This document shows, one piece after another, positions 1 through 5,975 of a DNA stretch of 8,330 bases (the first letter of the stretch is position 1; every line of letters begins with the position of its first letter). The position numbers and the translations under genes are program-made. A model generated the notes under the pieces. The model had not been told where the DNA came from. It did no database searches and saw nothing but the letters and a program-made list of their open reading frames with translations. Origin of the DNA: JBKQWK01 sp052139595 (lineage in GTDB: Bacteria > Actinomycetota > Thermoleophilia > UBA2241); assembly GCA_052139595.1 (NCBI GenBank), contig JBKQWK010000202.1:1-8330 (forward strand), given 5' to 3'.

Positions 1-78
1 GTCTCCTTGTCGTGTGGCCCGCCGGACGTAGTCGGCGACGGAGTTGTGCGCGATGCGGGCGGTCGGTGTTACGTACCC
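1..78 (-). pseudogene. Possible transposase helix-turn-helix fragment (IS21 IstA-like), runs off the left edge
   Basis: On the minus strand, reading from 78 down to 1, the frame is open for 26 codons after an in-frame TGA at 79-81. The part from 63 to 1 encodes TARIAHNSVADYVRRATRQG, ending in D at the window edge. The pattern 'hydrophobic-x-N-S-V-x-D-Y-V-R-R-A' resembles the recognition helix of the N-terminal helix-turn-helix in IS21-type IstA transposases. The in-frame stop and the lack of a convincing start suggest a broken copy, or a chance reading frame. The rest of the gene, if any, lies outside the window. The family call rests on about 20 residues and is weak. Confidence 0.3.
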
Positions 79-395
79 TCATGTCTCAAAGCCAGAGCGC
101 TCTGTCGTTCACCTGGACATGCGAGAGGCAGCATACCAGACAGTTCTACGCTTGTTCTACGGAGGTGGGGCGGTGACAAACTGACGCCGTGAACCAGAGG
201 TTTTGGAGTCCACGGCTCTCGCTTCTGCTCGACCGTCAACCTTGGCCGGCTCATCTGAGCCATGACCTTACCGCCCAGGCGACACAAGACCACAGTCGGT
301 GTTGCATCGACCTGTTGACAAGCAGAGAGACACTCGGCCAGCGCGTTGAGTATCGCGTTGCTGACCAGCGCGTAGCGGCAAGAGCCAGGGCCGCG
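79..395. other. Stretch with no recognisable gene
   Basis: About 315 bases downstream of the HD-GYP gene's stop codon. The short open frames on both strands have no family signature, no good ribosome binding site and arginine/proline-rich compositions typical of spurious GC-rich frames. A weak 5-bp GCGGC/GCCGC hairpin (375-379 and 390-394) lies just past the stop of the minus-strand gene, but it has no T-tract. I see no RNA gene here. Confidence 0.5.
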
Positions 396-2252
396 TCAGT
401 CCGGTAGCTGGTAGCCTTCTTCCAGAAAGAGCCGCCGGCAGACTTCGGCCACGGCGCCATCAAAGCGGCCGTGCGACTGCGGCCCGATCTCAGCGAGCGC
501 TGCCGCCAGGGGCAGAGCTGCCCGGTAGGGGCGGTGGGTGATCATCGCCTCAACGACGTCGGCGACGGCCAGCACGCGGGCGGCGGGCAGAATCTCGGCG
601 GCGCGAAGGCCACGCGGATAGCCCGAGCCGTCGAGACGCTCGTGGTGCTGGGCGACGATCTCAGCCACGGGACCATCGAACTCGATCGCAGCAAGGATCT
701 CGTGGGCGGCGGCGGCGTGACCCTTGACCAGTGCGAACTCAATCTCCGTCAGGCGTGTCGGCTTGGAGAGGATCTCGGCCGGGATGGCGATCTTGCCGAC
801 GTCGTGGACCAGCGCCGCCGTGTGCAGTGTGGCGATCGCTTCCTCGCTGAAGCCCAGGCGTTCGGCAATCCGGCGGGCCAGATCAGCCACCCGCCGCTCG
901 TGGTTTGCCGTGTAGGGATCGCGCATGGCCACCGTCGCCCCGAGAGCTGTAACGGTAGCGTCAAGCGCTCGCTGCAGACGCTGCGTGCGCTCGCTAAGGA
1001 CCTCGTCGGCGCGCCGCCGCTCAGTCACGTCAAGCGAGGCGCCAATCACCGTCTCCAAGTGGCCCTCGGCGTCAAACAGCGACTCGCCGTAGGTCATCAA
1101 ATGGCGCACCTCGCCGCTGTCGGCACGCACGATGCGGTGATCGACGCGGTAGGGTTTGCCGGCGGCGGCGCGCTCAAGTGCTGCCTGCATGGCCGGGCGA
1201 TCATCCTCATGGCAGGTGAGGAGGATCTCATCGTTTGAGAAGCGGTCACCGGCAAGGCCGTGCAGGCGCTGCCACTCCGGCGATACCGTGCACGAATCGG
1301 AGGCGATCTCCCACTCCCAGCTACCGAGGTGGGCGAGACGTTCGCCCTGACTGAGCAGCGCCGTCGCGTGTTCGAGCTTCTTGATCGCCTGCTTTTGTGC
1401 ACTCACATCCTGGACAAAGCCAAACAGGTTCACCGCGCCGCTCTCCGGCTCAAGCCGTTCGCTGAAGTAGAGCAGACCGTCAAAAACGCTGCCGTCGCGG
1501 CGCCGGTAACGGTTTTCGTGGATCTGCCAGCCGCCGCCCGAATCATGCACATCGTTAACGAACTGACGATGCTTGAGCGGCTCTTCGTAGAGCGTCTCGG
1601 CAACTCCCTGGCGGTTGACAGACGCGATCATCTCGGCCGGAGAGTCATAGCCAAAGATAGTCACGTAGGCGGGATTGACATAGATGATCTGGCCCTCGGA
1701 TGTCGATTGAAAGATGCCGATCGGCGTGTTTTCTAAGACGGTGCGATAGCGGGCTTCGCTTTCGCGCAGGCGCATCTCCATGCGCCGCTGCGCGCTGATG
1801 TCTTTGACTGTCGCAAAGAGACAGAACGGCTGGCCGTCTTCGCCGAGGATGACGGAAGGCGCAAGCAGGGCGGGGAAGCGCTCGCCACCCTTGCGCATGA
1901 AGGTCGCCTCGACGGTCTCTGTCGCCCCTTCCAGATGATCGCGCAAGACACGCGCGACTGGCTGGCGCTGCTCAGGCGGCCAGTAGGGGTGGGGCATGCC
2001 GACACCGATGAGCTCCTCACGGCGGTAACCGACCATCTCGCAGAAGGCGGAGTTGACGTCGAGATGGATGCCCTCCGGGCTGAGGAGCACGAAGCCGTCC
2101 TTGAGACCCTCGCCGAGGCTGTCGATCAGGCGCTCGTGGGAGTGCCAGCGGTCGGCTTCGAGGCTCGCGATCTGGGCGCGGGCCCGCTTCAGTTCGCTGC
2201 GCAGGTTTTCGCCTGACAGACTCCTAGTGACTGCGAGCGGTTGCACTGCCAT
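396..2252 (-). CDS. Triple-PAS sensor protein with C-terminal HD-GYP domain (probable cyclic-di-GMP phosphodiesterase)
   Basis: This 618-residue soluble signalling protein probably hydrolyses the second messenger c-di-GMP in response to a ligand or redox cue sensed by its PAS domains. A short charged helical stretch (about residues 14-36) is followed by PAS/PAC 1 (about 41-155), PAS 2 (168-288, with SEARYRTVLENTPIGIF) and PAS 3 (303-413, with HLGSWEWE). The HD-GYP domain is at about 428-613. It keeps the metal-site residues: His451, the HD pair at 483-484 in VHDVGKIAIP, HHE at 536-538 and DGSGYP at 541-546, so it looks catalytically intact. There is no membrane segment, signal peptide or receiver domain. 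I chose the ATG at 2252 because GAGG and a G-run lie just upstream; a start at 2333 would add 27 residues unlike a domain. It is monocistronic here, with no GGDEF partner in view. Family assignment is firm; ligand and output are unknown. Confidence 0.93.
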   Translation of the reverse strand: MAVQPLAVTRSLSGENLRSELKRARAQIASLEADRWHSHERLIDSLGEGLKDGFVLLSPEGIHLDVNSAFCEMVGYRREELIGVGMPHPYWPPEQRQPVARVLRDHLEGATETVEATFMRKGGERFPALLAPSVILGEDGQPFCLFATVKDISAQRRMEMRLRESEARYRTVLENTPIGIFQSTSEGQIIYVNPAYVTIFGYDSPAEMIASVNRQGVAETLYEEPLKHRQFVNDVHDSGGGWQIHENRYRRRDGSVFDGLLYFSERLEPESGAVNLFGFVQDVSAQKQAIKKLEHATALLSQGERLAHLGSWEWEIASDSCTVSPEWQRLHGLAGDRFSNDEILLTCHEDDRPAMQAALERAAAGKPYRVDHRIVRADSGEVRHLMTYGESLFDAEGHLETVIGASLDVTERRRADEVLSERTQRLQRALDATVTALGATVAMRDPYTANHERRVADLARRIAERLGFSEEAIATLHTAALVHDVGKIAIPAEILSKPTRLTEIEFALVKGHAAAAHEILAAIEFDGPVAEIVAQHHERLDGSGYPRGLRAAEILPAARVLAVADVVEAMITHRPYRAALPLAAALAEIGPQSHGRFDGAVAEVCRRLFLEEGYQLPD

Positions 2253-2302
2253 GCCCCCTCTATCGACAGCTATCGCAAGGAGCTGAAGCGGTCGCTGACT
2301 GC

Positions 2303-2339
2303 ACTCGCGTCTCCCCGGTGGCCAACTTCGCACGCGAGT
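2303..2339. promoter_or_regulatory. 8-bp inverted repeat upstream of the HD-GYP gene
   Basis: ACTCGCGT (2303-2310) and its exact reverse complement ACGCGAGT (2332-2339) are separated by 21 bases and lie about 50-87 bases upstream of the chosen ATG at 2252. The position would suit an operator or upstream control element. A long-looped hairpin is the alternative. I could not find a convincing -10/-35 pair with it, so the role is inferred. Confidence 0.35.
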
Positions 2340-2350
2340 CGAAGGTGCGC

Positions 2351-2531
2351 CTAGTCGCTCACCGAGAAGCCTTGCCGGATGATCGTCTCCGGCGACAGCG
2401 ATTGTCCGCCGAGTGAACTGTGCGGCTGCAGGTAGTTAGACTGGCGGTGCCACTGCGTGATCAGGATCTGAGTCCGCGGCGGTCAAGGAGAGCTCGCCGT
2501 TCAGTAGTCGGCCTCGAAGCCTGCCGTTGAG
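2351..2531 (-). pseudogene. C-terminal remnant of an IS3-family transposase (OrfB), decayed
   Basis: Read on the minus strand from 2531, the first part gives LNGRLRGRLLNGEL, matching the FNGKLRDELLNGE region just after the catalytic Glu of IS3-family integrase-type transposases. After a net 2-base deletion near 2471-2488 the next frame reads QILITQWHRQ, then PHSSLGG, then PETIIRQGFSVSD and a TAG stop at 2351-2353. QILI, W, PHSSLG and PETII are hallmarks of this C-terminal tail. No catalytic residues or N-terminal parts remain, so the piece is inactive. Its first third overlaps no other gene, and the downstream TetR gene ends 24 bases away. It is related to, but clearly different from, the remnant at 7428-7622: about 22 of 39 aligned residues agree by eye. 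Confidence 0.8.
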
Positions 2532-2555
2532 GGGCGCAGCGCATCGGACAACGTG

Positions 2556-3104
2556 TCAGGTGGTCCGATTATGGGCCCGCAGGCCGTCGAAGAAGACGCC
2601 GAGCATGCGGTCGCGTTGCTCGGCTGAGGCGAAGTTCACCGCGGCGGCGCCCATGACGTAGCGCGCGACGTCGTCAGCGTCGACGTCGGCGCGCAGCTCC
2701 CCGGCGGTCTGGGCTCGCTCGAGCAACGGCCTGCCGGCCTCGGCGAGTGCCTCGCGGCAGGCACGATAGACTACCGACTCGGGGTCGATCGCGACCGCGA
2801 CCGCCCGCTTGGTCTCGAGATACTCGACGAAGCGGCGCAGCCAGCGGGTGAGGTCCCCCCAGGGCGGCAGCCGGCTGGCGGCCGCAACCTCAGCGAGGAC
2901 GGACTCGATCTCTGTGAGGTACACGTTCTCGACGAGCTGCTCGCGGGTCGGGAAGTTGCGGTAGACGGTGGCGATCCCGACGCCGGCGCGGCGCGCGACC
3001 TCCGCGAGGGGCGCGTCGAAGCCGCGCTCGGCGAAGACGCATGCGGCGGCGGCGAGCACTGCGTCGAAGTTGCGTGCCGCGTCCGCACGGTGGGGACGCG
3101 GCAC
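2556..3104 (-). CDS. TetR/AcrR-family transcriptional repressor
   Basis: This 182-residue protein has the standard TetR layout. The N-terminal DNA-binding domain (about residues 10-57) carries a helix-turn-helix at roughly 31-51 (APLAEVARRAGVGIATVYRNF), where TVYRNF is the signature of the recognition helix. A helical ligand-binding and dimerisation domain follows, in the style of the SbtR-like C-terminal group. The start is a GTG at 3102-3104 with no clear Shine-Dalgarno. It lies 41 bases after the short-chain dehydrogenase on the same strand, so the two are probably co-transcribed and the repressor likely controls its own operon. The divergent aldo/keto reductase operon could share the operator in the gap at 3839-3938. 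The ligand is unknown; an electrophilic or aromatic compound is an inference from the neighbouring reductases. Confidence 0.93.
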   Translation of the reverse strand: MPRPHRADAARNFDAVLAAAACVFAERGFDAPLAEVARRAGVGIATVYRNFPTREQLVENVYLTEIESVLAEVAAASRLPPWGDLTRWLRRFVEYLETKRAVAVAIDPESVVYRACREALAEAGRPLLERAQTAGELRADVDADDVARYVMGAAAVNFASAEQRDRMLGVFFDGLRAHNRTT

Positions 3105-3145
3105 GCGCAGCGCTGTGAGGTCGATCGGTATGGCGTGACCGCCCC

Positions 3146-3838
3146 TTACCAGCCCAGCTCGCCCGCTTCCTCCTGGAAGGTGCCAGTAGGACCGTCCTTG
3201 CCGATGGTCGCCAGCCGCACGATGACCTCGACGCCCTTCTCGACCGGTTGGCCGCCACCGCCGCCGCCTCCGAGGTCGGTGGCGGTGTGATCGGGCTCGA
3301 CCGCGTTGAACTTGATCGCCGGCAGTGCCTTGGCGTACTGCAGCGTGAGCATCGAGACGGCGGCCTTGCTTGCACCGTAGACGATGGCGGGAAAGCGGAA
3401 TACGGGCCGCTCGGGATTGGTGACGGCCCAGAAGGAGCCGAAGGCGCTGGAGAGGTTGACCACGACCGGGTTGTCGGACTTCTCCAGCAGCGGCAGTGCG
3501 GCCTGGGTGACACGGATGACACCGATCGTGTTGGTGTCGAAGAGTTTCAGCGCGTCCGGGCCGTTGAGGGTCACAAGCCCGATGCCGGCGTTGTTGACGA
3601 GGACGTCGAGGTGGCCCTCATGTTCGTCGATCACACCCATGGCAGCCGCCACCGATGCATCGTCGGTCACGTCGAGCTGCACGAATCGGCAGCCAAGTTT
3701 GGACGCGGCAGCCTCTCCGCGCTCGACGTTGCGCGCCCCGATGTAGACGGTGTGCTCCAACTCGATGAGCCGGCGTGCGGTCTCGTAGCCGAGTCCCTTA
3801 TTGGCCCCGGTGATCAGCGTCACGGGACCCCGGGTCAC
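3146..3838 (-). CDS. Short-chain dehydrogenase/reductase (SDR), classical type
   Basis: A 230-residue cytosolic NAD(P)(H)-dependent oxidoreductase, likely acting on a carbonyl or alcohol group. The Rossmann dinucleotide motif TGANKGLG is at 10-17, NNAG at 82-85, the catalytic Asn at 103 (DTNTIG), the catalytic Ser at 130-131 (LSSAFG) and the YGASK motif supplies Tyr154 and Lys158, so the active site is complete. Arg36 and Asn37 after strand 2 (GARN) suggest, but do not prove, NADPH preference. Length is at the short end of normal. A run of seven glycines at 190-196, after the substrate-lid region, is unusual. The GTG at 3838 is the first in-frame start after an upstream stop; no strong ribosome binding site is visible, and GTG at 3823 is an alternative. 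It is probably the first gene of an operon with the TetR gene. Confidence 0.92.
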   Translation of the reverse strand: MTRGPVTLITGANKGLGYETARRLIELEHTVYIGARNVERGEAAASKLGCRFVQLDVTDDASVAAAMGVIDEHEGHLDVLVNNAGIGLVTLNGPDALKLFDTNTIGVIRVTQAALPLLEKSDNPVVVNLSSAFGSFWAVTNPERPVFRFPAIVYGASKAAVSMLTLQYAKALPAIKFNAVEPDHTATDLGGGGGGGQPVEKGVEVIVRLATIGKDGPTGTFQEEAGELGW

Positions 3839-3938
3839 GGGGCCGCAGATGTTGCGCAGACATCACGAGGACGGACATAGATTGCGATCTGTCGGCTGAT
3901 GCTGCACACTTCTGGTCACCCGACGAAAGGAAGCTCCC
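3839..3938. promoter_or_regulatory. Divergent promoter region with candidate TetR operator
   Basis: This 100-base gap separates the minus-strand SDR-TetR pair from the plus-strand reductase operon. An imperfect palindrome at 3874-3893 has perfect AGAT (3879-3882) and ATCT (3887-3890) arms around TGCG, with outer GACA and GTC elements offset by one or two bases. It overlaps a weak plus-strand promoter candidate: TTGCGA (3882-3887), 17 bases, CACACT (3905-3910). A second small repeat, GATGT (3848-3852) and ACATC (3860-3864), lies nearer the SDR start. The arrangement fits a TetR-type repressor controlling both directions. The promoter boxes are poor matches, so this is a hypothesis supported by position and symmetry. 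Confidence 0.45.
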
Positions 3939-4949
3939 ATGCGCGCTCGGCAACTCGGCTCCAGCGGACCTCACGTCTCCGCCCTCGGCCTCGGCTGCAT
4001 GGGGATGTCCGGCGTCTACGGTCCTGCCGACGAGACGGAGAGTATCGCCACCATCCACGCCGCGCTCGACGCCGGCGTCACCCTGCTCGACACCGGCGAC
4101 TTCTACGGCATGGGCCACAACGAGCTGCTCATCGGCCGGGCCTTGCAGGGCCGGGACCGAGGCCAGGTGACCATCAGCGTCAAGTTCGGCGCCCAGCGTG
4201 ATCCGGACGGCGGCTGGCTCGGCTACGACGCCCGTCCCGCTGCGGTGAAGACGGCCCTCGCCTACACGCTGCGCCGGCTCGGCAGCGACTACGTCGACGT
4301 CTACCTGCCGGCGCGCCTCGACCCGGCGGTGCCGATCGAGGACACCGTCGGCGCGATCGCCGAGCTGGTGCAGGCCGGCCACGTGCGGGAGATCGGACTC
4401 TCCGAGGTCGGCGTCGACACCATCCGGCGCGCGCACGCTGTGCACCCGATCAGCGACCTGCAGATCGAGTACTCGCTGGTCTCCCGCGGGATCGAGAGGG
4501 AGATCCTGCCCACGTGCCGGGAGCTGGGCATCGCCGTCACCGCCTACGGCGTGCTGTCGCGTGGGCTGCTCAGCGGCGCCCGGTCGGCCGATCACGAAAT
4601 GGCCGGCGGCGACATGCGGGCGCACATGCCGCGCTTCCAGGAGGAGAACCTGACCCGCAACCTGGGCCTGGTCGAACAGCTGCGGAGCGTCGCCGAGGAG
4701 ATGGGCGCGAGCGCGGCGCAGGTGGCGATCGCCTGGGTGCTGTCCCGCGGCGAGGACGTCGTCCCGCTGATCGGTGCCCGGCGCCGGGGGCAGCTGGCTG
4801 AGGCCCTGTCCGCCCTCGACCTCGTGCTGTCGGCCGCGCAGCTGGCCCGGATCGAGTCCGCTGTGCCGGCAGGTGCCGTTGCCGGTGAGCGCTACGCGTC
4901 CGCGCAGATGGCGATGCTGGACAGCGAACGCCCGGCGACGGGGCAGTGA
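3939..4949 (+). CDS. Aldo/keto reductase with catalytic His replaced by Ala
   Basis: A 336-residue cytosolic TIM-barrel oxidoreductase, expected to use NADPH on aldehydes or ketones. It opens with the family's GLGCMGMSGVYG loop. The catalytic Asp51 and Tyr56 are in DTGDFYG and Lys82 is in SVKFGA. The position normally held by the catalytic His, in a YLLHRPDP-type motif, reads YLPARLDP, so residue 125 is Ala. From memory, a YxPARLDP version recurs in an actinobacterial subgroup, so this may be a subfamily trait and not a defect. The cofactor region is present in VLSRGEDVVPLIGARR. The ATG at 3939 follows AAAGGAAG at a good distance. It is the first gene of a plus-strand operon; the nitroreductase starts 21 bases after its stop. 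It is probably controlled by the divergent TetR protein. Confidence 0.94.
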   Translation: MRARQLGSSGPHVSALGLGCMGMSGVYGPADETESIATIHAALDAGVTLLDTGDFYGMGHNELLIGRALQGRDRGQVTISVKFGAQRDPDGGWLGYDARPAAVKTALAYTLRRLGSDYVDVYLPARLDPAVPIEDTVGAIAELVQAGHVREIGLSEVGVDTIRRAHAVHPISDLQIEYSLVSRGIEREILPTCRELGIAVTAYGVLSRGLLSGARSADHEMAGGDMRAHMPRFQEENLTRNLGLVEQLRSVAEEMGASAAQVAIAWVLSRGEDVVPLIGARRRGQLAEALSALDLVLSAAQLARIESAVPAGAVAGERYASAQMAMLDSERPATGQ

Positions 4950-4970
4950 CACAGGCGACGGAGGCGCGAC

Positions 4971-5612
4971 ATGACCACTAGACCAGTCGAGAACCTTGAG
5001 CCCATAGCACTTCCGGCACCCGTCCTCAGCGGCGGCCGGACTCTTCTCGAAGTGTTGAAGATGAGACGCACGTCGCGCGACATCAGCGGCGAGAAGATCC
5101 CTCTGCAGGCCCTGTCGGACATCCTCTGGGCCGCGCAGGGCGTCAACCGCGCGACAGGACCGTTCGGAGATCCCGGGAGAACGGCCGGATCGGCAAGCAA
5201 CTCAAGGGAGATCCGTGTCTACGTCCTCATGGAGGAGGGCACCTACCTGTACGAGCCCGAGCCGCACTGGCTGACTCCGGTCGCCGCCGGTGACATCCGT
5301 CGTCTTGCTATAGGGCGCGGGCAGCGAGACGCCGGGGCGCAAGCCCCAGTGCGCCTCGTCTACGTGGTTGACATTGAGCGATTCCAGCACTCCGGGTTCC
5401 CGGAGCCCGGCCTCTACGATCCGGAGATCCAGAAATCCTATTACTTCGTCGACACCGGCCTCGTCGCGCAGAACGTGTATCTGGCGGCGGCTTCGGTGGG
5501 TCTGGGCGCCTGGTTCCACAACTGCGACAAGGAAGCGTTCGAGCAAGCGGTCGGGTTGGGACCTGATCTGAGGCCTGTCTTCGGGCAGACCATCGGCTAC
5601 GCCAGGGAGTAG
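4971..5612 (+). CDS. Nitroreductase-family FMN oxidoreductase (SagB/ThcOx-like small form)
   Basis: A 213-residue protein of the FMN-dependent nitroreductase fold, which usually works as a homodimer and reduces nitro groups, quinones or similar acceptors with NAD(P)H. The FMN phosphate-binding start RRTSRDI is at 32-38. ILWAAQGVNR (51-60) is the helix typical of this subgroup. SASNSRE (74-80) stands where related proteins have PSAxNxQE. YVLMEEGTYLYEPEPH matches the ligand-facing hairpin, and GLGAWF (177-182) with GQTIGY (205-210) close the FMN site. It has no YcaO partner nearby, so a peptide azoline oxidase role is unlikely. The ATG at 4971 has GGAGG about 7 bases upstream. It follows the aldo/keto reductase by 21 bases in the same operon. 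The substrate cannot be read from the sequence. Confidence 0.9.
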   Translation: MTTRPVENLEPIALPAPVLSGGRTLLEVLKMRRTSRDISGEKIPLQALSDILWAAQGVNRATGPFGDPGRTAGSASNSREIRVYVLMEEGTYLYEPEPHWLTPVAAGDIRRLAIGRGQRDAGAQAPVRLVYVVDIERFQHSGFPEPGLYDPEIQKSYYFVDTGLVAQNVYLAAASVGLGAWFHNCDKEAFEQAVGLGPDLRPVFGQTIGYARE

Positions 5613-5632
5613 GCGGTCCAAATGAGGTGATG

Positions 5633-5770
5633 ATGTGCAAAGGCGAGCGCTGCCGGACGCCATTCACATTCGTCTACCCGGACCCACGAACCGAGTTCTG
5701 CACAGACCAGTGTCGACGGGCCTTTGAGCAGGCCGTCCTCAGGCAGAAGAGGCGGAGGATGAAGAAGTAA
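5633..5770 (+). CDS. 45-residue four-cysteine (zinc-finger-like) basic protein
   Basis: A small gene that length cut-offs would miss. It encodes 45 residues with four cysteines at 2, 7, 23 and 27, in the pattern C-x4-C-x15-C-x3-C, followed by RRAFEQ and a strongly basic tail (RQKRRRMKK). The spacing and the 'FCTDQCRRAF' block resemble the many small zinc knuckles of the form YCSxxCRxxA. A structural zinc site is therefore likely, and the tail could contact nucleic acid. GAGGTG (5624-5629) is a strong ribosome binding site suited to the ATG at 5633; an ATG at 5630 is also possible. It starts about 20 bases after the nitroreductase stop, so it is probably the third gene of that operon. The function is unknown. 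The ribosome binding site, the conserved-looking cysteines and the position argue for a real gene. Confidence 0.7.
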   Translation: MCKGERCRTPFTFVYPDPRTEFCTDQCRRAFEQAVLRQKRRRMKK

Positions 5771-5785
5771 CCGATTTACAGGGAG

Positions 5786-5808
5786 AACGTTGTGATTGTG
5801 ACAACGTT
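5786..5808. repeat. Perfect 8-bp inverted repeat with 7-base spacer
   Basis: AACGTTGT (5786-5793) and ACAACGTT (5801-5808) are exact reverse complements around GATTGTG. The repeat begins 15 bases after the small cysteine gene's stop and its last base coincides with the end of the tRNA 3' fragment. It could terminate the plus-strand operon, although there is no T-tract. It could also be a recombinase core site, since tyrosine recombinases bind inverted arms around a 6-8 base spacer. Confidence 0.55.
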
Positions 5809-5852
5809 GGTGGACCCAGCTGGACTCGAACCAGCGACCGGCTGATCATGAG
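5808..5852 (-). tRNA. 3' half of a tRNA with CAT anticodon (probable attachment-site scar)
   Basis: On the minus strand, starting at 5852, there is an anticodon loop CTCATGA (anticodon CAT), then the 3' stem strand TCAGC and a short variable loop. A perfect T-arm follows (GCTGG, loop TTCGAGT, CCAGC), then an acceptor strand TGGGTCC, discriminator A and an encoded CCA at 5810-5808. Upstream, the expected 5' anticodon strand reads GCGGA, giving one mismatch with TCAGC. There is no D-arm, and no Watson-Crick acceptor partner GGACCCA. So this is the 3' end only, not a working tRNA gene. Integrases commonly leave exactly this piece when an element inserts into a tRNA gene. The intact tRNA (Met or Ile-CAT type) should lie elsewhere in the genome. 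Confidence 0.75.
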
Positions 5853-5960
5853 TCCGCGGCTTTGACCGACCGCCTCGGCGAGCGCAGACCCGTGGTACTG
5901 TCGCCACGCCCCGCGCGGCCTCAGGCCTCGTTGCGGGCAGGAACGCGGACCAATGCGAGC

Positions 5961-5975
5961 AAGGAGCAAGCAGTG
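5961..5975 (+). promoter_or_regulatory. Ribosome binding site that fixes the GTG start of the flavin oxidoreductase
   Basis: AAGGAG at 5961-5966 is followed after six bases by GTG at 5973-5975. The frame is open back to an ATG at 5862, but that extension is proline- and arginine-rich, begins next to the tRNA fragment and has no ribosome binding site. Confidence 0.75.

Noticed and set aside
471..1238. 255-residue plus-strand open frame opposite the HD-GYP gene
   Set aside because: It is the antisense of a clear three-PAS/HD-GYP gene, has no family motif and arises from GC-rich codon structure.
3258..3278. CRISPR or tandem-repeat array at the CCG-rich tract
   Set aside because: It is only a short glycine-codon run inside the SDR gene; there are no spaced direct repeats in the window.
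3798..4952. 384-residue minus-strand open frame across the aldo/keto reductase
   Set aside because: It is antisense to an unambiguous aldo/keto reductase, with histidine/arginine/aspartate-rich shadow composition and no domain signature.
2469..5860. Shared 12-mer TGAGTCCGCGGC at 2469-2480 and 5849-5860 as an attachment-site pair
   Set aside because: One or two 12-base matches are expected by chance in a GC-rich window of this size, and the match does not extend on either side.
5808..5893. A complete tRNA gene on the minus strand
   Set aside because: The sequence upstream of the anticodon loop forms no D-arm, and the acceptor could pair only through several consecutive wobbles; only the 3' half is convincing.
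5860..5903. TTGACC and TACTGT as a promoter for the flavin oxidoreductase
   Set aside because: The spacing is about 28 bases, far outside the usual 16-19.
5862..5972. N-terminal extension of the flavin oxidoreductase from ATG 5862
   Set aside because: There is no ribosome binding site, the composition is low-complexity, and a strong AAGGAG supports the GTG at 5973.
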